A DNA stretch of 49,679 nucleotides from an uncultured Clostridia bacterium (GCA_934154445.1 CAKPGC010000012.1:1-49679), one strand, 5' to 3'. Shown: positions 9,717 through 19,438, counted from the stretch's first letter. A program made the numbers and translations. The notes: generated from the letters alone by a model not told the origin.

Positions 9717-11795
9717 TTAGAAACTTGTAGATGACATACTACTAAATGTAGATGACATACTTGTAAGTCCTATAAATACTAGTGGTATTATTAAATATCC
9801 CACAAACAAGCAAACCATTGGTGCAAATCCTATTACTTTTCCTATCATACCTTTTCTTGATATTAATCTTGCATTTGATTCTTTTCTCTTTTCTCTATAG
9901 TATTCTCTTTCTGAATCCAATTCATCAAATGCATCTTTAATTGGTATTTTTTCAACTGCTGCTTGCATACTTTCAACAATTCTAATCAATGGCATATATG
10001 ATATATCATTTTTAAGTTCTTCTAATGCTTCCCAAGCCCCTGATTCATAGTTGTTAACACATCTTGTTATTTGACTCTTAAATATATTAGAGTATCTTTC
10101 TAACCATTCAAGAATTATCTCAACATTCACTCTTTCTATTCTCATAAGCATAAGTATAATAGTTTGGAATTGCATTACTTCGTCTTCCATTTCTAACTGT
10201 CTCATTTTAGACTGGAACATTAATATCCATATTTGAGACATATATCCTATTATAGCAAATACAAATGCTAATAAAAGTTCAAACCATTTAAATGATTCAC
10301 TATTTACAACTTGTAATTTATTATATATTCTATTTGCTGCTGTTTCTATTTCTTTTTCTGTTGAATCTTTATAGTATTTTGATTTTTCTAATGCTCGTGT
10401 TATATCATCTTTTGTAGTATCTAACTTTCCTCTGAACATATTTAAGAATTCATTATCTTGTTGTGTTAGTTCCATTGCCTTTTTTTCATTTTTTGCAGAT
10501 ACTCCTCCAATCAGATTATAATCTGTTGTAGGTTGGGTATATTCGTAATCTATAGCTATTTGATGTAAATACATAAATACAAATATTGAAGCAATAAATG
10601 TAATTATAGCAACACAAATTCTATTAATATATACCCATTCCATTTTCAATGGAGAAGCTGCATCTTTAAGTAATTCTTTTACTTTTTTATGTTCTTTTGT
10701 ACCTTCTTTTGGTATAAATAAATCAACTATTTTCTTTATGTACTTGTTTTTATATATCTTAGCTTGCCATGGATTTTGAGTATTTTTTGTATTCGTATTT
10801 ACAGAACCATTATCTTTTAATTTTCTAATAAGTATGTAAGACACAAATGTTATTATTAATATAATTATCTGTACAATCGTTCCTGATTTACCATAATACC
10901 AATTTTTAACAAATGAAAAGTTTGATACTGCCCAATTTTTCAATGGTTCTAGCAATAATACTGGTGCTATTGATATAAATGATAAACTTCTAAAAACATA
11001 ATTAAGTTTATCTCTTTTTAATATCTCAATTTGCATTTCTTGTGCAATATTATCAACATTTTTCAGATATAGTGATGCACCATCTACTTTCCTATCACCA
11101 AATTCTTTAGTTAAATATGATAGTCCAGCAAATTCTTTTAAGAAATTGTTTGGTGCAACATCATAGTATTTTTCAAGTTCTGTTTCAGGATCATCAGAAG
11201 TTAAGATTTCATATATTTTTTCACCTTGTCTAGATATTTCTTTTTCGTCATCTTGTGATACCTGATAAATAGCTTCTTCTACCATGTTATATTCATGATA
11301 AGCATGTCTTATTTCTGAGAAAAAGTCTATTTGTTGTTCTAGTAAATTATCATCTTTTTTATCTACTGAACTTTCTATTAATATATCTACCATAAATAAT
11401 TCAAACATTAACAATATAAACATCAATAGATAATTGCTTTTTGTTAATATTATTGTAAATATAACTAATGGAAGCAAAATTGCAAGTGCCCTTGTAATTA
11501 TTTTAGCAGAATCTCTTCTTGTTATATATTCATCGTCTATATTTAATATTTCTAATCTTCTTCTTAATTTTAATATATATCTTTTTATAAATGGAATTCT
11601 TGTATATGCAATATATAATCTCTGATATACTATTTCTAATGAAAAGTTATTTGCTTTTGTTCCCTCTCTAAGTTTTTGTATCTTCTTATATTCAGATTTC
11701 TGCATTTTCTTAGATAAGATATAGTAAATTATTCCTATAATAATAATTGATATTACTGAAACACCCATTATTATATATATTATTTTATTTGACAC
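9717..11795 (-). CDS. TadB/TadC-like inner-membrane platform protein, two F domains
   Basis: The 692-aa membrane protein shows two halves, each with clustered hydrophobic segments and a cytoplasmic helical domain. The second half carries the type II secretion F-domain signature around MEDEVMQFQTIILMLMRIER and ends in paired helices (GKVIGFAPMVCLFVGYLIIP). Tad systems usually encode TadB and TadC separately; here they look fused or merged. The start is GTG at 11795, set by AGGAGGTGA upstream; the longer in-frame start at 11828 lacks a ribosome site. It should anchor the TadA-like ATPase and lift pilins out of the membrane. Confidence 0.75.
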   Translation of the reverse strand: MSNKIIYIIMGVSVISIIIIGIIYYILSKKMQKSEYKKIQKLREGTKANNFSLEIVYQRLYIAYTRIPFIKRYILKLRRRLEILNIDDEYITRRDSAKIITRALAILLPLVIFTIILTKSNYLLMFILLMFELFMVDILIESSVDKKDDNLLEQQIDFFSEIRHAYHEYNMVEEAIYQVSQDDEKEISRQGEKIYEILTSDDPETELEKYYDVAPNNFLKEFAGLSYLTKEFGDRKVDGASLYLKNVDNIAQEMQIEILKRDKLNYVFRSLSFISIAPVLLLEPLKNWAVSNFSFVKNWYYGKSGTIVQIIILIITFVSYILIRKLKDNGSVNTNTKNTQNPWQAKIYKNKYIKKIVDLFIPKEGTKEHKKVKELLKDAASPLKMEWVYINRICVAIITFIASIFVFMYLHQIAIDYEYTQPTTDYNLIGGVSAKNEKKAMELTQQDNEFLNMFRGKLDTTKDDITRALEKSKYYKDSTEKEIETAANRIYNKLQVVNSESFKWFELLLAFVFAIIGYMSQIWILMFQSKMRQLEMEDEVMQFQTIILMLMRIERVNVEIILEWLERYSNIFKSQITRCVNNYESGAWEALEELKNDISYMPLIRIVESMQAAVEKIPIKDAFDELDSEREYYREKRKESNARLISRKGMIGKVIGFAPMVCLFVGYLIIPLVFIGLTSMSSTFSSMSSTSF

Positions 11796-11857
11796 TTGTA
11801 TCTCACCTCCTAACTTTAACACTAACAATTCGACTTTATTTTTCTCGAATAATTACA

Positions 11858-13825
11858 TTAAATTTTTGCTTTTGGTTTTCTTCCTCTTTTTTTTGGTTTA
11901 TTTTCTTCTACACTTGCTGATACAGAAACAGTTTCTTTTGATTTTTTCCAATGTTTTTCCACAAATCTATCAAAATCATCCACATCTGTTTCATCCATGT
12001 TTTCACGCATTCCTCTTAAGTTTTCTTCTGTAATTGGATTTGTGATTACATATTCACCATCAACATATTCTAATATATTTCTGTATGTATATATTTTTTT
12101 ATCTGTAACTTTTTCAAAATAATGTGTTGCATTATCAAAAAACTTATCAAATTTTCCTTCTAACGTTTTTTCTTTTCTATGGTCAAAAGTATATTCATTT
12201 TTATCTTCAATTGGTATACATTCTGTTATTCTTTCAACATATCTTTTTCCCCTAAAGTCCTTCTTTAAGTGAATATCAAAATTTAATACCTGTACAACTT
12301 GTTCTTCTGCTGTCTTTTCATTCTTAAATACTCCTGTTCTAAGCATTGAGTTTCTTAATGCTGTTACTAAGTCAGGAAATGTTTTTGCATGGTGAGTAAA
12401 TAATGTGAATTTAGATGCAACCTGTGCTGCTTGTATCATCCAAGATGCTACAGGGTCTGTTGCAACCTCACCTATGATATTAACAGAACCATCAGTTTTC
12501 TTTTGAACATCTAATCCTTCTTGTCCAGATATTGTATCTGTTTCTCTAAATGTTAATATGTTTCTTGTTGGATATATTTTTCTTAAGTGTAATTCGAATG
12601 CAGTTTCTTGAACCCTTATGTTCATTGTTTCATATATATTTTCTATCATACCCATAAGCATTGTTGTTTTACCACAACCTTGCTCACCAGTTATTGATAT
12701 AATTCTAGCTCCTTTTACAAGGTATTTCAATAATTCTATTGAATCATCACATCCTGGTTCTCCCTTGAACCATTGTTCCAATGTTGAACGTTTTACGTCG
12801 AATTTTCTTACAAAGAATGCCCATGTTTCAGAGAAACTTGGTCTTACAACAACAACACGAGAACCATCTTTCATTTCATTGATTTTATAACCATTTGTAT
12901 CTGATAATTGTCCTGGATTATTGTATTTATAAATATTCTGACAAACTCTTTTTAATTCTGATTCTGTACCAAAACTCAAAAATGCTAAACGTATTGATTT
13001 ACCTTGGAAGAATATCCAAATACTATCACATGCCCTTGGAACTTTGTGTTCTGAAACTTGTGCTAAATAATCAGAGTCAGATGTTTGTGCTACTTGGCTT
13101 AAGAAACTTTCTGGAAGTCCTGATACACCACCTGAAACACCATCTATATTCATATCTCTGATTTCATCTATACTACTATACCCCTTGTAATATTGATAAA
13201 TTCTTTGTACTACTATTGATAATTTATCTGTAAAGCCTAATTGTAAATTTTCTTGATCAAATATATATTCAATCTCTTGCGTAGTTATAACATAAGATGG
13301 TTTTGTTTCACCTTCAATATATTTTAATTCTGCAAGATCATATTTTTTAATTATTTCTGTTAATGCTTCATAGCCAAAATCTTTTTTATACATATATATA
13401 AGAATATCAAATTTGTCTTGTGGTGTTAACAATGAAGGAATATCAAATGGGATTGCTTTTGATATATTTGATTCATTTACTCCATATTCTTTAGAAAGCA
13501 AATCAAATATCAATTCTTTTACATATTTTTTATCATTAACATCTCCATAAGTACAACCTTTTAGAGCTTTTTTTAATTCGTATTTTTTATTCTTTCTTCT
13601 TTTTAATTCTTCCTCTGAAAGTCCTATATCATATAAGTTTACCTTAGTTATTTCGTCTAATCTTTTTTTAACAAATTCTTGCATTTTTTCTAGTGTATAT
13701 GTTTTATCATCTACATCAACTATTTTGTCTGTAGGTGCTTCACGTTTGTTCTTTAAAAAATAAGACATAGCTATACCTGCTACCACTAGAACAACTAAAG
13801 TTAATAATATGTTCGTTATAGTCAT
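11858..13825 (-). CDS. TadA/CpaF-like secretion ATPase
   Basis: The 655-aa protein has an N-terminal membrane helix (residues 5-24), unusual for TadA, then a helical domain and a VirB11/TadA-type motor. The Walker A motif GEQGCGKTT is near residue 380. A GSVNIIGEVATDPVASWMI stretch fits the Walker B region, followed by a His-containing FTLFTHHAKT box. The C-terminus is Lys-rich (KPKKRGRKPKAK). It should hydrolyse ATP to drive pilin assembly at the inner face of the membrane. The fixed membrane anchor may replace the ATPase docking seen in other Tad systems. Confidence 0.8.
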   Translation of the reverse strand: MTITNILLTLVVLVVAGIAMSYFLKNKREAPTDKIVDVDDKTYTLEKMQEFVKKRLDEITKVNLYDIGLSEEELKRRKNKKYELKKALKGCTYGDVNDKKYVKELIFDLLSKEYGVNESNISKAIPFDIPSLLTPQDKFDILIYMYKKDFGYEALTEIIKKYDLAELKYIEGETKPSYVITTQEIEYIFDQENLQLGFTDKLSIVVQRIYQYYKGYSSIDEIRDMNIDGVSGGVSGLPESFLSQVAQTSDSDYLAQVSEHKVPRACDSIWIFFQGKSIRLAFLSFGTESELKRVCQNIYKYNNPGQLSDTNGYKINEMKDGSRVVVVRPSFSETWAFFVRKFDVKRSTLEQWFKGEPGCDDSIELLKYLVKGARIISITGEQGCGKTTMLMGMIENIYETMNIRVQETAFELHLRKIYPTRNILTFRETDTISGQEGLDVQKKTDGSVNIIGEVATDPVASWMIQAAQVASKFTLFTHHAKTFPDLVTALRNSMLRTGVFKNEKTAEEQVVQVLNFDIHLKKDFRGKRYVERITECIPIEDKNEYTFDHRKEKTLEGKFDKFFDNATHYFEKVTDKKIYTYRNILEYVDGEYVITNPITEENLRGMRENMDETDVDDFDRFVEKHWKKSKETVSVSASVEENKPKKRGRKPKAKI

Positions 13826-13857
13826 TGATATTCTTCCTTTCTATCGTTTTTATTGTT

Positions 13858-13889
13858 ATTTGTTATCTAAAAATTTGAAGATAACAAAT
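13858..13889 (-). other. Intercistronic stem-loop
   Basis: An 11-bp perfect inverted repeat, ATTTGTTATCT (13858-13868) with AGATAACAAAT (13879-13889), lies between the TadZ-like and TadA-like genes. No strong T run follows on the minus strand, so mRNA stabilisation or processing is more likely than termination. Confidence 0.4.
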
Positions 13890-13894
13890 CATTT

Positions 13895-14743
13895 TTATCT
13901 AATTGTTTGTAATTCTTGAAGTCTATATATAATATTTTCAGATGCCCTTTTTACTTCATTTATAAAAATTGCATTTCTATCTTCTGAATCTATTGTTTTT
14001 CTCATACTTAAAAACAAATCTGGTACTTCTGCTTCATTTGTTGCTTCAAAATAAAGTGTATTATATGGTATTGTCAATACCTGATTTCTTTCTTCTAAAA
14101 ATCTTGTTATATTTTTTGAATTATATTTTGAATATTTATCATATCTTCCAACCAAAATAAGAGACCTTGGTGATTTAAGTAAATCATCATTTTCCTTATT
14201 TTCTTTTAATTTTTTCAAACTGTTATAATTTTGGCTTGTATTTACTATTACTAAATCTGATCTGTCTAATATTTGTTGTCTAATTTGTTCATCTAGATTA
14301 TTATCTAAATCTACAAAAACTTTATCATAATACATATTTGCTATGCTTATCAAATCAACATACTCTTCAGCAATTTCCTTTTCATCATATTCATTACTTT
14401 TTTCTATACCTAAAAGTACTTCAAGTCTGTTATCTTTAAATACAACCCTTGTATAATTTGTTATCATTTCAGGTGTTAATTTGTTACTTCTTGCTATTCT
14501 TACAATTCCTTCAATTCCATTTCCAGTATCTATTGATCTATTACTACTAAATATTCCTAACTTATTTTTTCTTGCTTCTTTATCTTTAAAAAAGCAAGAT
14601 TTTAATTTTCCTTCTTTATTAGTTGTGGATATAATCAATATTTTATTATTATATTCAATAGCCATTTGTGTTGCAATTGCAACTAGAGACATTGTTTTTC
14701 CTGTCTCTTCCTCTATGTTATTAACAAATGTTATTACTGACAT
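13895..14743 (-). CDS. TadZ/CpaE-like P-loop family protein
   Basis: The 282-aa protein has a MinD/ParA-like layout: an N-terminal strand MSVITFVNN, a degenerate P-loop EEETGKTMSLVAI, a switch-like YYDKVFVDLDNN strand near residue 145, and SDLVIVNTSQN. In Tad systems TadZ/CpaE places the machine at the pole. The ATG is 2 bases after the upstream stop, with the ribosome site inside the upstream gene, so translation is coupled. Two such proteins in a row suggest a heterodimer. Confidence 0.65.
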   Translation of the reverse strand: MSVITFVNNIEEETGKTMSLVAIATQMAIEYNNKILIISTTNKEGKLKSCFFKDKEARKNKLGIFSSNRSIDTGNGIEGIVRIARSNKLTPEMITNYTRVVFKDNRLEVLLGIEKSNEYDEKEIAEEYVDLISIANMYYDKVFVDLDNNLDEQIRQQILDRSDLVIVNTSQNYNSLKKLKENKENDDLLKSPRSLILVGRYDKYSKYNSKNITRFLEERNQVLTIPYNTLYFEATNEAEVPDLFLSMRKTIDSEDRNAIFINEVKRASENIIYRLQELQTIR

Positions 14744-14745
14744 TG

Positions 14746-15438
14746 TTATACTCCTCTTTCTATCATTTTTATAGCTTTTCTTATGTAAGAATCATTGTTT
14801 TGTTGTAAGATTTGTTGTGTTATAAACCCTATGCTATCTTTATATTGTACACTTAACTTTTTGAATTTAATTTTTTGTACACGTTGATTTTCAGCTATAA
14901 CACTCAAGTCACCATTTTCTATTGGAAAATATATTCTATCTTCATCCCAAACTACTTTGCTTTCTGATGCTAGAAAATTCAAATAATCATCTTCTTCTTT
15001 TAGCATTTCTTTTGCAAATAATATTTTTGTCAATTTTATTTCACTATTCAAAGAGTTTAATATTTCTATTCCTTTTTTTAGATAATACACATCAAATGAT
15101 GTTACAAAATAGTTTTTCTCTGCCATTTCTAGTTGAAACTGTTCTATTCTTTCTGGTGTATCAGCATCTATCAAGTATATATCATACATTGAATCTCCTG
15201 CAGTTCCAAGATATTTTTTAATTTCTTCTACGCTATTAAATCCTATTGCCACATCTATATCTTCAAAAGAAGTTATATATGATACTGTAGGATTTATTGA
15301 TGGTACTACATATTTGGCTTTTTGATTTATTGTTGAATCTACTACTAATACTCTATTTTGCATAACAGTTAATACTTTAGCTATATTCAGCAACATATCT
15401 GTTTTATCGTAAGCCCCTATGAATCCTATTTTTTTCAT
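14746..15438 (-). CDS. TadZ-like protein with a degenerate P-loop
   Basis: The 230-aa protein begins MKKIGFIGAYDKTDMLLNIAKVL. It keeps the beta-loop-alpha fold of MinD/ParA proteins but lacks the canonical K-G-G-x-G-K-S/T, so ATP binding is doubtful. A strand with VLVVDST and a YDIYLIDADTP segment complete the Rossmann-like core. It precedes a second, related protein by 2 bases. It is probably a receiver-less CpaE/TadZ relative of the Tad-like operon. Confidence 0.6.
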   Translation of the reverse strand: MKKIGFIGAYDKTDMLLNIAKVLTVMQNRVLVVDSTINQKAKYVVPSINPTVSYITSFEDIDVAIGFNSVEEIKKYLGTAGDSMYDIYLIDADTPERIEQFQLEMAEKNYFVTSFDVYYLKKGIEILNSLNSEIKLTKILFAKEMLKEEDDYLNFLASESKVVWDEDRIYFPIENGDLSVIAENQRVQKIKFKKLSVQYKDSIGFITQQILQQNNDSYIRKAIKMIERGV

Positions 15439-15463
15439 ATATAACTCTCCTCTCGTTTTGTCT

Positions 15464-16552
15464 TTAATATCCTCCGCCTAAAGAATCTAGATATTCTTTT
15501 CTGCTTTCTTTAGTATTTGTTATACTTTCTTCAAGTTTTGTTTTTAAATTGCTTTCTCCTTCTTCGCCATTGCTATTAATTGCTGGATTTATTACATTAT
15601 TTCTTACTGTACCTGCATTTTCTTGATATCTTGCAATTAATTCATTTTTTGCCATTTGTACTATATTAGGATTATCATTTATTAACTGCATAACTTCTCC
15701 TGTTGGAACATAAGTTGGAGTTGCTGCATTTTGTATTCCAGCTTCTGTATATGTTGTTACATACAATTTTGAACCTCCAATTTTATATGCTTCGACTATA
15801 GCACTATTCATAGTTATAATTTCAGCTTCTGTTAATTTTATCCAAATTGTATCATCTACATCTACGCCATTTACTTGTGGTATTTCTACTTGTTTTTTAG
15901 AAACAACTATATAATCTTGTCCTGAAGGCATAGCTAATCTTACATCAATATATTCTCCACTTTCTAGTTGAGATGGTAATACTAACATATTATATTCTTG
16001 TTTTCTCAAATCATCAGTTGTTTTTTCTGTTGATTTTGAAATCATATCTATTGTTATAATTGAATTCTTATTCATATTTACTTTAGCTACTATAGGATCT
16101 TCTGAAAGTTCTATATATTCTTTATTTCCGCTTTTTTCAATATAATAGCTACCTGTTTCATCTTCTGTTTTTATCTCATATTTAGTTCCGTTTTTAGACA
16201 AATATAATGTAGCCACATTGTTTTTATATTCTGTTATTACTTCATTTCCTTCTTTATCAGACAATGAGTAGTTTGATAATATTGACATATTTCCTATAGC
16301 ATTACTTGGTACTAAAGATTTGTTTGTAACTTGTTGTGTTAACATGTCTGTTGTTATCACTTGTCCAGATATAACATTTTGTGATAATACCCATACCTTA
16401 GTACTATTAGCTTGTTCACTCGCTTCTTTATCTTTATAATTTTTTAATTGGAGAATTAAAAGTGCTATTACTATTCCTGCTAATACTAGCGCACATAATA
16501 CTCCTAATAAAAATGAATTTCTTGCTTTTCTTTGCATTGGATTTGTTGCCAT
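15464..16552 (-). CDS. CpaB/RcpC-like pilus assembly protein (SAF domain)
   Basis: First gene of the Tad-like operon, 362 aa. It has an N-terminal membrane helix (about residues 13-35) followed by an SAF-type segment, VWVLSQNVISGQVITTDMLT, typical of CpaB proteins. The middle region has paired beta segments (IDVRLAMPSGQDYIVVSKKQ) and the C-terminus is helical and charged. In Gram-negative bacteria CpaB works in the periplasm with the secretin; with no outer membrane here it may act in the wall space. AAGGAGG precedes the ATG, and a good promoter lies 35-60 bases upstream. Confidence 0.75.
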   Translation of the reverse strand: MATNPMQRKARNSFLLGVLCALVLAGIVIALLILQLKNYKDKEASEQANSTKVWVLSQNVISGQVITTDMLTQQVTNKSLVPSNAIGNMSILSNYSLSDKEGNEVITEYKNNVATLYLSKNGTKYEIKTEDETGSYYIEKSGNKEYIELSEDPIVAKVNMNKNSIITIDMISKSTEKTTDDLRKQEYNMLVLPSQLESGEYIDVRLAMPSGQDYIVVSKKQVEIPQVNGVDVDDTIWIKLTEAEIITMNSAIVEAYKIGGSKLYVTTYTEAGIQNAATPTYVPTGEVMQLINDNPNIVQMAKNELIARYQENAGTVRNNVINPAINSNGEEGESNLKTKLEESITNTKESRKEYLDSLGGGY

Positions 16553-16585
16553 TACAAATTCCTCCTTTTTATATCCTCTTACTAC

Positions 16586-16614
16586 ATTTTACATCAATTT
16601 AGTATTGAAATCAA
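16586..16614 (-). promoter_or_regulatory. Promoter of the Tad-like operon
   Basis: On the minus strand, TTGATT (16609-16614) and TAAAAT (16586-16591) are spaced by 17 bases, upstream of the CpaB-like gene. Confidence 0.5.
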
Positions 16615-16675
16615 CAAAATAACATTGTGTAATCAAAAGTTAATACATTTGTAATATAATTGTAATATTGCCTTA

Positions 16676-17546
16676 TTAACAAAATTTTTCAAGTACTTTT
16701 TTTACTCCTTCTTCATCATTACTTTCAGTAATATAATCAGCTATACCTTTAATTACAGGTGTACTTTGTCCCATTGCTACTCCAAGTCCAGCATTTTCTA
16801 TCATTTTCTTATCATTTATATTATCTCCGTATAGCAATTATTTCTTCTTTATTAATATTTAGTTTATTCATCAAATATTGTATTGCATTCCATTTGTCAA
16901 CATCTTTTAAAGAAATTTCGGTATAATAATACTCTATATTAACTTCCTCTGTTCCCTGTTTTATTGTTTTTCTTGAAATATGTCCAACATCTAAAACATC
17001 AATATTTTGTATTTCTCTTAATTTTCTTATTATTGAATTAAATATACTTTTACTTTCATCACAAATTGTTAACTTTAAAAATTTATCATTTTGTGAGTTT
17101 GTTATGTACTTTTTCATATCATCTACTATTGTTATATTGGTTTTATTTTTTTCTTCTTTTTTTAAATTTTCCTTATAATAATATAAAACATTATACTCTA
17201 ACTTTTTTGCCAAGATAGTTTCTTCTGTATATATATTATATGATATACTGTTGTTTTCGCAAATATCTATTATTTCTAAAATTTTTTGTTTATCTAAATA
17301 TTTTTCGTATATTATTTCATCTTTTTTGATATCATAAATTAGAGAACCATTTCCTGCTATAAAATAATTTTGAGATCCAATTTCTTCTGCTATTGTTTTT
17401 ATTGAATCTATTGGTCTTCCAGATGCTATTATTACATCAATTCCTTTGTTTATTGTTTCTTTTATTATTTTTTTTGTATTCTCAGTTACAATTCCATATT
17501 TGTTTAACATGGTTCCATCCAAATCAACTGTTATTAATTTATACAT
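16676..17546 (-). CDS. Cof-type HAD phosphatase, interrupted by a +1 frame change
   Basis: Cytoplasmic HAD-superfamily hydrolase of the Cof/YidA type, which dephosphorylates sugar phosphates and similar metabolites. Motif I is LITVDLDGTML at the N-terminus and motif II is VIIASGRP. The zero frame ends at 16821 after codon 239 with ...IIAI-RR-stop. Skipping the C of an in-frame CGG at 16827-16829 gives IGDNINDKKMIENAGLGVAMG, which is motif IV of the family (GDxxND) plus the conserved GxxVAMGN-like loop, and then a normal C-terminus ending at 16676 (289 aa, usual length). Without the shift the enzyme would lack catalytic motif IV. Confidence 0.85.
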
Positions 17547-17781
17547 ATTTTCCTCCTTTGTCTAGCATAAACATTTATTTTTTGAACATTCTTACTCAAA
17601 AAAAGTCTTCACCGAAATATATATCATAAATACATTTTTTTTTCAATTTTTTTCAAAATTTTTATTTATCACATTTTATGAAGAAATTTCCAGTTTATTA
17701 TTTGTAAATTTGCAAATGATAGTATTAGAAAAAGCAAATGTTTTTTTCTAGAAATGTATATTTGCAGGAGGTGAATTTATA
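17547..17781. other. Intergenic region, HAD phosphatase/SASP
   Basis: This is an A/T-rich spacer between divergent genes. AGGAGGTG at about 17767 is the ribosome site of the spore protein. A sigma-G or sigma-A promoter for that gene is expected here, but I cannot place one convincingly. Confidence 0.4.
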
Positions 17782-17976
17782 ATGGCAAACACAAATAAAA
17801 AATTAGTTCCAGAAGCTATGACTGCTTTAGACAAATTTAAATACGAAGTTGCTAGCGAAGTTGGTGTAAATTTAAAAGACGGATATAATGGTGATTTAAC
17901 ATCAAAAGAAGCTGGTAGAATCGGTGGAAACATGGTTAAAAAAATGATACAACAAGTTGAAAACTCTATGAAATAG
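17782..17976 (+). CDS. Alpha/beta-type small acid-soluble spore protein
   Basis: The 64-aa protein is a DNA-binding spore protein that saturates forespore DNA and protects it from UV and heat; it is degraded by the GPR protease at germination. Conserved parts are ALDKFKYEVASEVGV (with the GPR cleavage region E-V-A-S-E) and the C-terminal SKEAGRIGGNMVKKMI. AGGAGGTG stands ahead of the ATG. Its presence, with spoIVB and spoVG, marks a sporulating lineage. It should be under forespore control. Confidence 0.95.
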   Translation: MANTNKKLVPEAMTALDKFKYEVASEVGVNLKDGYNGDLTSKEAGRIGGNMVKKMIQQVENSMK

Positions 17977-18058
17977 TTCATTTTTTGATATACTGACAGA
18001 ATCATATTCTTAATGATTAGGGGCAGAAAGTTAAATTTTGTTTTTATTAGTACATAAT

Positions 18059-18090
18059 AAAGGCAGGATTTGATTTCCTGCCTTTTTTAT
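18059..18090 (+). terminator. Bidirectional terminator, SASP/hpf
   Basis: Stem AGGCAGGA (18061-18068) with TCCTGCCT (18076-18083) is followed by TTTTTT on the plus strand. It sits between the convergent SASP and hpf genes. Confidence 0.8.
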
Positions 18091-18093
18091 ATT

Positions 18094-18621
18094 TTATGCT
18101 TCTGGTTCAACTAAACCATAATTTTTTCCGTCTTTTAATTTATGTATTACATTTACTTTACCTGTTTCCACATTTATAAATGTTAAGAAATTATGTGTTG
18201 GATGAGCTTGCAATTCTAATACTGCATCCTCAGGAGTAATTGGTTTAATTTCATAATAAGATGTTTTTATTATTTCATTTGATATTTCTGTTATATGATC
18301 TGTTTCAACCTCCATTGTTTTTATGCTTGCATCTTTCATCATTTTTTCTTTTTTAGTTTTTACTTTTCTTATTTGTCCTTCTAATATATCTATATCTTTA
18401 TCTATAGATGCATACATATCCTTGTCTTCTGTTACAGCTCTAAATTTTTCTCCATTTGCTAACACACAAATTTCAGCTGTTTGTACATTTTTTTCTGTTT
18501 TTAAAGTAACGTCAGCACTTGCATCTTCAAAATATTTATCGATTCTGTCCATTTTCTTTTCTACATAATCGTTTATTGCTTCTGTTATCTTTAGTTCTTT
18601 TCCTATAATTTTTACTTTCAT
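18094..18621 (-). CDS. hpf: Ribosome hibernation promoting factor, long form
   Basis: Long HPF (175 aa) binds the 30S subunit and dimerises 70S ribosomes into 100S particles in stationary phase. The N-terminal S30AE domain (MKVKIIGKELKITEAINDYV, then DVTLKTEKN and ASIDKDIDILEGQI) is followed by a linker and the C-terminal dimerisation domain. That domain has KPITPEDAVLELQ and HNFLTFINVETGKVNVI, typical of the long Gram-positive form. A terminator lies just beyond its stop. Confidence 0.94.
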   Translation of the reverse strand: MKVKIIGKELKITEAINDYVEKKMDRIDKYFEDASADVTLKTEKNVQTAEICVLANGEKFRAVTEDKDMYASIDKDIDILEGQIRKVKTKKEKMMKDASIKTMEVETDHITEISNEIIKTSYYEIKPITPEDAVLELQAHPTHNFLTFINVETGKVNVIHKLKDGKNYGLVEPEA

Positions 18622-18697
18622 AAAAATCGCTCCCTTCTTTTTTTACTTTTGCCTAATCTAATTATATATTTTATTGTCATTTTTTGCAAGCGTTTTT

Positions 18698-19426
18698 CTA
18701 AAATATGTCATCAAGCTTATATTCTTTTTCTAATTTTTCATTAAAATATATTTTACTTATTAGTTCAAATTCCTTTAAACTTTCATCCTTTAAGTTGAAG
18801 GAAAAGATTTCTTTTGGAGGTGCAGATACTGTATATAAAATCGCACTTCTAGTGCTTTCATTCATATCGATTGAAGACTTATCTTGTCTTCCACATGCCT
18901 CACATTTAAATCCATTATCTTTTATACTAAATTTTGTCAAGTTTTCTGTTTCTTTACAGCTTGTACATTTTGAAGTTCTTGGAGTAAATCCTAAAATACA
19001 CAAAAGTCTAAATTTAAATACACTCAATACAAAATTCTTATCTTTATCTGTTTCTGATATTGTATATAATGTATTTAAAAATAATTGTAAAATTTTGTAA
19101 CAGTTTTCGTTCTCTTCCGTTACATCTTGTATTATTTTGTTTATATGTATAGCATATTTTAATTTATCCAAATCTGTTCGAAGATTGTAAAATATTTCTA
19201 TGGTTTCACACGAATTTATATGGTATGTATTTGTTCCTTTATACATCATATATTCGCCAAAGCAAAATAATTGTGTACCAGCCAAAAGAGCACTTTGTGG
19301 TCTTCGTGCTCCTTTGGCAACACAAGATATTTTTCCATAGTTTGGGGTTAATATTGTAAGCATTTTATCGTAGTCTCCCATATTATTTTCTGCAATTACA
19401 ATTCCATTCAACTTCATATTAGCCAT
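18698..19426 (-). CDS. recO: DNA repair protein RecO
   Basis: RecO (242 aa) anneals SSB-coated strands and loads RecA with RecR in recombinational repair. The N-terminal OB fold (GIVIAENNMGDYDKMLTIL, YGKISCVAKGARRP) leads into a helical domain and a four-cysteine zinc module (CTSC near residue 151, CEAC near 173). The first Met (19426) is used; another in-frame ATG lies three codons on, and neither has a perfect ribosome site. It follows yqzL and era, the usual Firmicute order. Confidence 0.92.
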   Translation of the reverse strand: MANMKLNGIVIAENNMGDYDKMLTILTPNYGKISCVAKGARRPQSALLAGTQLFCFGEYMMYKGTNTYHINSCETIEIFYNLRTDLDKLKYAIHINKIIQDVTEENENCYKILQLFLNTLYTISETDKDKNFVLSVFKFRLLCILGFTPRTSKCTSCKETENLTKFSIKDNGFKCEACGRQDKSSIDMNESTRSAILYTVSAPPKEIFSFNLKDESLKEFELISKIYFNEKLEKEYKLDDIF

Positions 19427-19438
19427 TTATTAGTACAT

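Noticed and set aside
17690..17760. Sigma-G promoter for the SASP gene
   Set aside because: GATAGTA resembles a -10 but no matching -35 at 17-18 bases is convincing.
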